NCBI RefSeq assembly: GCF_051659545.1
Contig: NZ_JBOFOR010000092.1
Span: 1-36,187 of the forward strand
DNA: 36,187 nt
Reading direction: 5' to 3'
Source of the DNA: JBOFOR01 sp051659545
Lineage (GTDB): Bacteria > Bacillota > Clostridia > Peptostreptococcales > Peptostreptococcaceae
The translations under genes were made by a program, and so were the position numbers. Positions 31,256 through 36,187 of the stretch are shown here, one piece after another. How positions within the stretch are numbered: the stretch's first letter is position 1; the number at the start of each line of letters is the position of its first letter. Under the pieces are notes generated by a model. That model searched no databases, had not been told where the DNA came from, and saw only the letters and a program-made list of their open reading frames with translations.

Positions 31256-32413
31256 ATGATATTCATCAAAAATGGAATAGTAAACACAATAACAAATGGA
31301 ATAATAGAAGAAGATATATTAATAGAAAATGGAAAAATAATAGAAATAGGTAAAAATATAGTAGCGCCATTAGATGCAGAAATTATAGATGCACAGGGGA
31401 AATTTATATACCCAGGATTTATAGATGCTCATACTCATTTAGGATTATGGGAAGATGGTATGGGATTTGAAGGAGCAGATGGAAATGAGGAAACTGACCC
31501 TATTACTCCTCAATTAAACCCTATAGATGGTATAAATCCTATGGATAATACATTTAAAGAAGCTGTTCAAGGAGGGATAACATCTGTATGTACAACTCCG
31601 GGAAGTGCAAATGTAATGGGAGGACAATGTATTGCCATAAAAACTTTTGGAAAAAGAATAGATAAAATGGTTATAAAAAATCCAGTGGCATCTAAAATAG
31701 CTTTTGGAGAAAATCCGAAAAGTTGTTATGGTAGAGATGAAAAAACACCTCAAACTAGAATGGCAATAGCATCGCTTTTAAGAGAAAATCTTAAAAAAGC
31801 AGAAGAATATTTAGAAGAAATAGAATTATACATGGAGCATGAAGATCATGATAAGCCAGAGTATGATATAAGAATGGAAAGTTTATTACCAGTTTTAAAA
31901 AGAGAAATACCTTTTAAAGTACATGCTCATAGAGCTGATGATATATTTACTGCCATAAGAATAGGAAAAGAATTTGATTTAAAACTAACATTAGATCACT
32001 GTACAGAAGGACATTTAATAGCTGATGAGTTATTAGAAGAAGGTTATCCAGTAGTAGTAGGACCATCTTTATCTGAAAGATCAAAAATAGAATTAAGAAA
32101 CCTAACTTTTGACACAGCAGGAATACTTTCGAATGCAGGGGTTGAGGTATCTTTAATGACAGACCATCCTGTTGTACCGGTTCAATACTTACCGATGTGT
32201 GCAGGTATAGCTGTAAAACATGGTATGAAAGTAGATAAAGCATTAGAAGCTATAACTATAAATCCGGCCAAAACTCTAGGTATAGAAGATAGAGTAGGTT
32301 CTATAGAAGTAGGAAAAGATGGAGATATAGTTATTTGGGATGGAAGTCCTCTAGATATTCAAAGTAATGTACTTTTCACTATCATAGATGGAAAGTTAGT
32401 TTATAAAAAATAG
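31256..32413 (+). CDS. Amidohydrolase-superfamily protein, substrate unknown
   Basis: A metal-dependent cyclic amidohydrolase. The 385-aa TIM barrel shows the metal ligand motif HTHLG (in GFIDAHTHLGLWEDG) near residue 58, a second His pair in KVHAHRADD, LTLDHCTEGH, and the catalytic Asp in SLMTDHPVVP. The C-terminal NPAKTLGIEDRVGSIEVGKDGDIVIWDGSPLD is the usual composite beta-sandwich ending. It resembles the imidazolonepropionase/prolidase-like branch, but the substrate cannot be stated. ATG 31256 follows TAGGAGGAG. It is probably co-transcribed with tex, with no known functional link. No intrinsic terminator was found downstream. Confidence 0.88.
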   Translation: MIFIKNGIVNTITNGIIEEDILIENGKIIEIGKNIVAPLDAEIIDAQGKFIYPGFIDAHTHLGLWEDGMGFEGADGNEETDPITPQLNPIDGINPMDNTFKEAVQGGITSVCTTPGSANVMGGQCIAIKTFGKRIDKMVIKNPVASKIAFGENPKSCYGRDEKTPQTRMAIASLLRENLKKAEEYLEEIELYMEHEDHDKPEYDIRMESLLPVLKREIPFKVHAHRADDIFTAIRIGKEFDLKLTLDHCTEGHLIADELLEEGYPVVVGPSLSERSKIELRNLTFDTAGILSNAGVEVSLMTDHPVVPVQYLPMCAGIAVKHGMKVDKALEAITINPAKTLGIEDRVGSIEVGKDGDIVIWDGSPLDIQSNVLFTIIDGKLVYKK

Positions 32414-32433
32414 AAACTCAATAACATAAAAAT

Positions 32434-32452
32434 TATATATATATATATATAT
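32434..32452. repeat. (TA)n microsatellite
   Basis: A 19-base uninterrupted TA alternation in the intergenic region after the amidohydrolase gene. It can slip in length and folds only weakly. Confidence 0.9.
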
Positions 32453-32474
32453 GAAATTATATTAAAATAAGTAG

Positions 32475-32503
32475 TTGCTTTTACTTATAAATTTTAATAC
32501 TAT
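32475..32503 (+). promoter_or_regulatory. Sigma-A promoter of the ribU leader
   Basis: -35 TTGCTT (32475-32480), 17-base spacer, -10 TACTAT (32498-32503). The start would be near 32511, about 25 bases before the FMN aptamer. Confidence 0.55.
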
Positions 32504-32536
32504 ATAAATATAACAGGAAAAATTAAATAAACGAAA

Positions 32537-32752
32537 GATCTTCGGGGCAGGGTGAGATTCCCTACCGGCGGTATAGCCCGCGAGCTACAATAGTAGCATG
32601 ATTTGGTGAAATTCCAAAGCCGACAGTATAGTCTGGATGAGAGAAGAGACGAATTTTTTACATTATATATAAATATATGTTTTTTGCGTATATTATATAA
32701 ATTGAACTCAAAAAATAAGCTCGAAGATGATCTCTTCGAGTTTTTATTTTTT
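32537..32752 (+). promoter_or_regulatory. FMN riboswitch (RFN element) with terminator, upstream of ribU
   Basis: The RFN consensus is intact at 32537-32650: CTTCGGGGCAGGGTG, ATTCCCTACCGGCGGT, GATTTGGTGAAATTCCAAAG, CCGACAGT and GTCTGGATGAGAGAAGA. P1 pairs TCTTC (32539-32543) with GAAGA (32643-32647). The intrinsic terminator is CTCGAAG (32720-32726)/CTTCGAG (32734-32740) plus a T-run. The P1 left strand ATCTTCG (32538-32544) can also pair with CGAAGAT (32722-32728), a direct antiterminator. FMN binding locks P1 and frees the terminator, switching riboflavin uptake off. Confidence 0.95.
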
Positions 32753-32782
32753 CCTAATAATAAAATTAGGAGGTTATATTTT

Positions 32783-33394
32783 ATGCAAGAAACAATAAAA
32801 AATAATAGGGTTTTTACTACATCTACCTTAGTAAAGGTGGCAATATTATCAGCAATAGGTTATATACTAATGTTTATATCTGTACCAATACCAACAATAT
32901 TTCCAGATTTTTTAAAGATTGACATATCAGATTTAACTGCTCTTTTAGGTGGTATAGCTATGGGACCATTAGCTGGTCTTACAATAGAATTTTTAAAAAA
33001 CTTATTACAGTTTATAACAGGTTTTTCAACAACAGGGGGAGTTGGGGAGTTTGCAAACTTCTTGATTGGTGGCTCTTTTGTATTTATAGTTTCTTATGTA
33101 TATAGAAAGAAAAAGGATACTACAGGTGTTGTTGTAGGCATGATACTTGGTACTATAGTGATGGCTGTAGTAGGATGTTTAGCAAATTATTTTATAATGT
33201 TACCTTTATATGCAGCAGTAGGATTTTCAACAGATGCTATAGTAGGTATGGCTTCAGCTATAAATCCTTATATAACGGATAAATTAAGCTTTGTAATATG
33301 GATGATAGCTCCATTTAATATATTAAAGGCTATAATCATGTCTTTAATAACATTACCAATTTATAAAAAGACAGAAAAAGTTTTAAACAAATAA
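32783..33394 (+). CDS. ribU: Riboflavin ECF transporter S component RibU
   Basis: The substrate-binding membrane subunit that captures riboflavin and works with the shared ECF module (EcfA, A', T; not in this window). The 203-aa protein has about five to six hydrophobic segments, with the family text VKVAILSAIGYILMFISVPIP, FLKIDISDLTALLGGIAMGPLAGL and EFLKNLLQ. The start is ATG 32783 with TAGGAGG at 32767-32773. A longer open frame from 32603 reads through the riboswitch and is an artefact. Placement under an FMN riboswitch makes riboflavin the likely substrate. A terminator follows at 33462. Confidence 0.93.
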   Translation: MQETIKNNRVFTTSTLVKVAILSAIGYILMFISVPIPTIFPDFLKIDISDLTALLGGIAMGPLAGLTIEFLKNLLQFITGFSTTGGVGEFANFLIGGSFVFIVSYVYRKKKDTTGVVVGMILGTIVMAVVGCLANYFIMLPLYAAVGFSTDAIVGMASAINPYITDKLSFVIWMIAPFNILKAIIMSLITLPIYKKTEKVLNK

Positions 33395-33461
33395 AATTAG
33401 CGTTATAAGAGTGATGTGATAAATACACACTTTATATGGTCAAGAATATTGTTAGATGCTC

Positions 33462-33505
33462 AAAAAGACGAACATAAATTAATAATTTATGTTCGTCTTT
33501 TTATA
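33462..33505. terminator. Terminator of ribU
   Basis: The stem AAAAAGACGAACATAAATT/AATTTATGTTCGTCTTTTT (about 18 bp) with an AATA-type loop, followed by TA-rich sequence. It is symmetric enough to act in both directions. Confidence 0.88.
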
Positions 33506-33834
33506 TATTAAATTTTTAACAAAGTATCGTAAAAAAACACTGCCTACTGCAAAGAATATAGACAGTAAAAAAGGGTTGGAATATAGAGTAAACAAAAAGA
33601 ATTTCAATAATAAGATAACTTTAATATCATTAAAAATCCTTACAGTTTCATTTAGCCTATTTTCTTAATTAAATAGTAGTTCATGGATATACAAAAGTCA
33701 ATTATAATATTAGAGATTATAATACTTTATAATAATAGATGGTTATAATATAATAATATCTAGTTGATAATTATATTTAACGACTAAATATGCAGTTTTA
33801 AGCATAAATAAAGTGTTACTATGGAGAGGTTATT
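33506..33834 (+). other. Intergenic region upstream of tsaE
   Basis: About 330 very AT-rich bases without an ORF or recognised RNA. Four exact copies of TTATAAT lie at 33702, 33717, 33727 and 33743. A loose TTGATA/TAAATAT promoter candidate (33764-33791) and the GGAGAGG ribosome site complete it. Confidence 0.4.
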
Positions 33835-34287
33835 ATGATTAATATATATTTAGGAAATGAAGAAAATACTAGAGAAATAGGATACAAATTAGGAAAATTA
33901 TTAGAGCCAGGAAGTGTCATATGTTTAGTAGGAGATTTAGGTGCAGGGAAAACTACTATGACTCAAAGCTTAGCAAAAGCATTAGAAGTTGATGATTATA
34001 TAACTAGTCCTACCTTTACTATAGTAAACGAATATGAAGGAAAAATGCCATTATATCACTTTGATGTATATAGAATAGGTAGCAGTGATGAAATGTATGA
34101 TATAGGCTATGATGAATATATAAATGGTGAAGGCGTATGTATAATAGAATGGTCAAACTTAATAGAAGACATACTTCCAGATGAATATTTACATATAGAG
34201 ATTAAATATAAAGAGATGGCAAGAGAAATGATATTAACTCCAGTGGGAGAAAAATACGAGAAAATTGTTAAGGAGTTGACGCAATAA
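33835..34287 (+). CDS. tsaE: tRNA t6A synthesis ATPase TsaE
   Basis: P-loop ATPase that activates the TsaB-TsaD complex during N6-threonylcarbamoyl-adenosine (t6A37) synthesis on ANN-decoding tRNAs. The 150-aa protein has Walker A GDLGAGKTTM (about residues 33-42), SPTFTIVNEYEG, and LYHFDVYRI, the family signature. ATG 33835 follows GGAGAGG. The stop overlaps the tsaB start by one base. It heads the tsaE-tsaB-rimI-tsaD operon, the standard Firmicutes arrangement. Confidence 0.96.
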   Translation: MINIYLGNEENTREIGYKLGKLLEPGSVICLVGDLGAGKTTMTQSLAKALEVDDYITSPTFTIVNEYEGKMPLYHFDVYRIGSSDEMYDIGYDEYINGEGVCIIEWSNLIEDILPDEYLHIEIKYKEMAREMILTPVGEKYEKIVKELTQ

Positions 34288-35003
34288 TGAAGGTTTTAGG
34301 TATAGACACATCTTCAATGGCTGCAAGTGTAGCTGTTATAGAAGATAATAAATTGATTTGCGAGTACACAATAAATACTAAAAAAACACATTCTCAAAAG
34401 CTTATGCCTATGATAGAAAATATGCTGAGAATAAGCGATATAGATGTTAATGAAATGGACATGATTGCAGTATGTGAAGGTCCAGGATCATTTACTGGAC
34501 TAAGAATCGGAATGGCTACAGCAAAGGCAATAGCGCACGTAAATAACTTACCTATAGTAGGAGTAAATTCTGTAGAGTTATTAGCAGGAAATATGGATTT
34601 ATGTGATAAAAAAATATGTTCAATTTTAGATGCACAAAGAACACAAGTATACATGGGTCAATATAAATTAGAAAATGAAGAATTAGTAGAATTAAAAGGC
34701 GTAGATGTAGTAGAAATTGAAGAATTAATAGAAGAGCTTAAGAATAGTAATGAAGACTGGATTCTAGTAGGAGAAGCCGTTTACAAATACGAGGACAAGC
34801 TTAAAGAAACAAACAATATACACATACCTGCTTCATCTCACAATGTAAATAGAGCCAGCAGCCTATGTTCTATAGCAATAAAAAAATACAACAAAAATAT
34901 AGCTATACATGATTGTTATAGTATAAATCCTATGTATGTTAGAAAATCTCAAGCAGAAGTTCAATACGATGAGAAAATGAAGAGGTTAAATGATGGAAAA
35001 TAA
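34287..35003 (+). CDS. tsaB: t6A synthesis scaffold protein TsaB
   Basis: A catalytically silent relative of TsaD that forms a heterodimer with it and is required for t6A synthesis. The 238-aa sequence begins with the ASKHA phosphate loop LGIDTSSMAASVAVIED. It has the helix KKTHSQKLMPMIENML and CEGPGSFTGLRIGMATAKA, the TsaB hallmark; it lacks the iron-binding His pair of TsaD. ATG 34287 overlaps tsaE by one base. Its 3' end overlaps rimI by 14 bases, which couples their translation. Confidence 0.96.
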   Translation: MKVLGIDTSSMAASVAVIEDNKLICEYTINTKKTHSQKLMPMIENMLRISDIDVNEMDMIAVCEGPGSFTGLRIGMATAKAIAHVNNLPIVGVNSVELLAGNMDLCDKKICSILDAQRTQVYMGQYKLENEELVELKGVDVVEIEELIEELKNSNEDWILVGEAVYKYEDKLKETNNIHIPASSHNVNRASSLCSIAIKKYNKNIAIHDCYSINPMYVRKSQAEVQYDEKMKRLNDGK

Positions 35004-35448
35004 TTTAGTTATAGAAAAAATGACATCTAAAGATATTGATGGAGTCTTTGAAGTTGAAAAAAGTTGTTTTGAAGACTATTGGTCGAAAGATTCATTCATG
35101 AAAGAACTTAAAAATGATGTAGCAAGGTATTTAGTAGCAAAGATAGATGGGAAAGTAGTAGGATACGTTGGAATATGGTTAGTAATGGATGAAGGACATA
35201 TAACAAATGTCGCAGTACATAAAGATTATAGAGGACAAAAAATAGGAGACAAACTAATAAAAGAGTTAATAGAAGTTTGCAAATCGAGCAACATAGTAGC
35301 AATGACATTAGAAGTAAGAGCATCAAATGTAGCAGCTCAAAATCTTTACAAAAAATATGGATTTAAACTAGCAGGAATTAGAAAAGAGTATTATAGCAAC
35401 AACAAAGAAGATGCTATGATAATGTGGAATGATATAAAGGCGGTGTAG
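34990..35448 (+). CDS. rimI: Ribosomal protein S18 alanine N-acetyltransferase RimI (GNAT)
   Basis: GNAT acetyltransferase that by family acetylates the N-terminal alanine of ribosomal protein S18. At 152 aa it has the acceptor-side segment DGVFEVEKSCFEDYWSKDSF, beta-strand VGYVGIWLVMDEGHITNVAVH and the acetyl-CoA loop KDYRGQKIGDKLIKEL, then NVAAQNLYKKYGFKLAG. ATG 34990 (or the adjacent ATG 34993) lies inside the end of tsaB, preceded by AGAGGT. tsaD starts two bases after its stop. Substrate specificity comes from family and operon context only. Confidence 0.93.
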   Translation: MMENNLVIEKMTSKDIDGVFEVEKSCFEDYWSKDSFMKELKNDVARYLVAKIDGKVVGYVGIWLVMDEGHITNVAVHKDYRGQKIGDKLIKELIEVCKSSNIVAMTLEVRASNVAAQNLYKKYGFKLAGIRKEYYSNNKEDAMIMWNDIKAV

Positions 35449-35450
35449 TC

Positions 35451-36187
35451 ATGAAAGATATAATAACATTAGCAGTAGAAAGTAGCTGTGATGAAACTGC
35501 AGTAGCAGTTTTAAAAAATGGTAGAGAAATAATCTCAAACGTAATTTCTACGCAGATAGATTTACATAAAAAATTTGGAGGCGTAGTTCCAGAAGTAGCC
35601 TCTAGAAAACACATAGAAAACATAGATGGAGTATTACAAGAAGCTTTAGACGAAGCTAAAATAACTTTAAATGATATAGACCATATAGCGGTAACCTATG
35701 GACCAGGCTTAGTAGGAGCATTGCTAGTAGGCTTATCTCATGCTAAGGCACTTGCTTTCACTTTAAATAAGCCTCTAGTGGGAGTTAACCATATAGAAGG
35801 TCACGTAAGTGCAAATTACATTGAACATAAGGATTTAAAGCCACCATTTATAACACTAATAGTATCAGGTGGACATACTCACTTAGTAGAAGTAAAAGAC
35901 TACGGTAAATATGAAATACTAGGAAGAACTAGAGACGATGCATCAGGAGAAGCCTTTGACAAAATAGCTAGAGCAATGAACTTAGGGTATCCAGGCGGTC
36001 CAATAGTAGACAAATTAGCTAAAGAAGGAAATAAAAAAGCCATAGACTTCCCAAGAGCTTATTTAGATGACGGTTATGATTTTAGTTTTAGTGGATTAAA
36101 GTCAGCAGTTTTAAATTACTTAAATGGCAAGAAAATGAAGAACGAAGAAATAGTTGTAGAAGATGTATGTGCATCATTCCAAGAAGC
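35451..36187 (+). CDS. tsaD: t6A synthesis catalytic subunit TsaD (partial, 3' end beyond window)
   Basis: Catalyses transfer of the threonylcarbamoyl group to A37 of tRNA. The visible 245 residues start at ATG 35451 with AAAGGCGG overlapping the end of rimI. The phosphate loop LAVESSCDETAVAVL, the EVASRKHIENI helix, the iron-binding His114 and His118 (NHIEGH) and SGGHTHLVEV are visible, followed by DDASGEAFDKIARAMNLGYPGG and DFSFSGLKSAV. Family length is about 335-345 aa, so roughly the last quarter is cut off. It is not a pseudogene: the frame is open to the window end. Confidence 0.97.
   Translation, partial: MKDIITLAVESSCDETAVAVLKNGREIISNVISTQIDLHKKFGGVVPEVASRKHIENIDGVLQEALDEAKITLNDIDHIAVTYGPGLVGALLVGLSHAKALAFTLNKPLVGVNHIEGHVSANYIEHKDLKPPFITLIVSGGHTHLVEVKDYGKYEILGRTRDDASGEAFDKIARAMNLGYPGGPIVDKLAKEGNKKAIDFPRAYLDDGYDFSFSGLKSAVLNYLNGKKMKNEEIVVEDVCASFQE

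Noticed and set aside
32603..32782. 60-codon N-terminal extension of RibU
   Set aside because: The extension translates the FMN aptamer and its terminator; the real start at 32783 has a strong ribosome site.

Overview
The window is an AT-rich, low-GC Gram-positive chromosome segment (heavy AGA/ATA codon use, strong GGAGG-type ribosome binding sites). It carries a full endospore gene set (spoIID, spoIIQ, spoIIID, yyaC). The gene order cdaA-ybbR-ptb-buk-vor-glmM-glmS-ywmB-murA-spoIID-spoIIQ-spoIIID-mbl-fabZ-metK-recD2-comFC-hpf-secA-prfB-tex matches, as far as I recall, the region about 150-200 kb from the origin in Clostridioides difficile. I therefore read it as a member of the Peptostreptococcaceae (class Clostridia); I cannot name the genus from sequence alone. 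No phage, insertion sequence, CRISPR array or foreign island is visible. Nearly all genes are on the + strand; yyaC is the one exception.

Layout. (1) 1-889: end of an rRNA operon (23S tail, 5S) and seven tRNAs (Asn, Glu, Gly-TCC, Val, Asp, Gly-GCC, Arg), closed by a terminator. (2) 927-3177: diadenylate cyclase cdaA and its regulator cdaR (ybbR). (3) 3375-8794: an energy-conserving acid-forming module: ptb and buk, a P-loop ATPase of unknown role, and a four-subunit 2-oxoacid:ferredoxin oxidoreductase (vorDBAC order). The likely flow is branched-chain 2-oxoacid to acyl-CoA, acyl-phosphate and free acid plus ATP. (4) 8843-12493: glmM, then glmS behind a glmS ribozyme (amino-sugar synthesis). 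(5) 12538-18463: ywmB, murA, spoIID, spoIIQ, spoIIID, mbl, fabZ, which covers cell-wall precursor synthesis, engulfment, mother-cell regulation, cell shape and fatty-acid synthesis. (6) yyaC on the minus strand, then a SAM-I riboswitch and metK. (7) recD2-comFC, the structured raiA-motif RNA, a cluster of DnaA boxes, and hpf with a sigma-H-type promoter. (8) secA and prfB (programmed +1 frameshift), then tex and an amidohydrolase. (9) FMN riboswitch and ribU. (10) tsaE-tsaB-rimI-tsaD (t6A tRNA modification), with tsaD cut by the window end.

The region is mostly conserved core genome, so the novelty lies in its RNA and control layer. Four structured cis RNAs are present: glmS ribozyme, SAM-I, raiA motif and FMN. 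The most interesting new observation is an 18-bp perfect inverted repeat that encloses the spoIID start codon. Its left arm holds a sigma-E-like -10 element, so read-through transcripts and sporulation transcripts should differ in whether spoIID can be translated. Second is a tight set of four DnaA-box-like sites (two perfect) beside an unusual dyad with flanking direct repeats, between the raiA RNA and the ribosome-hibernation gene hpf. I found no clearly undescribed multi-gene system. The closest candidate is the uncharacterised ATPase in the ptb-buk-vor operon.
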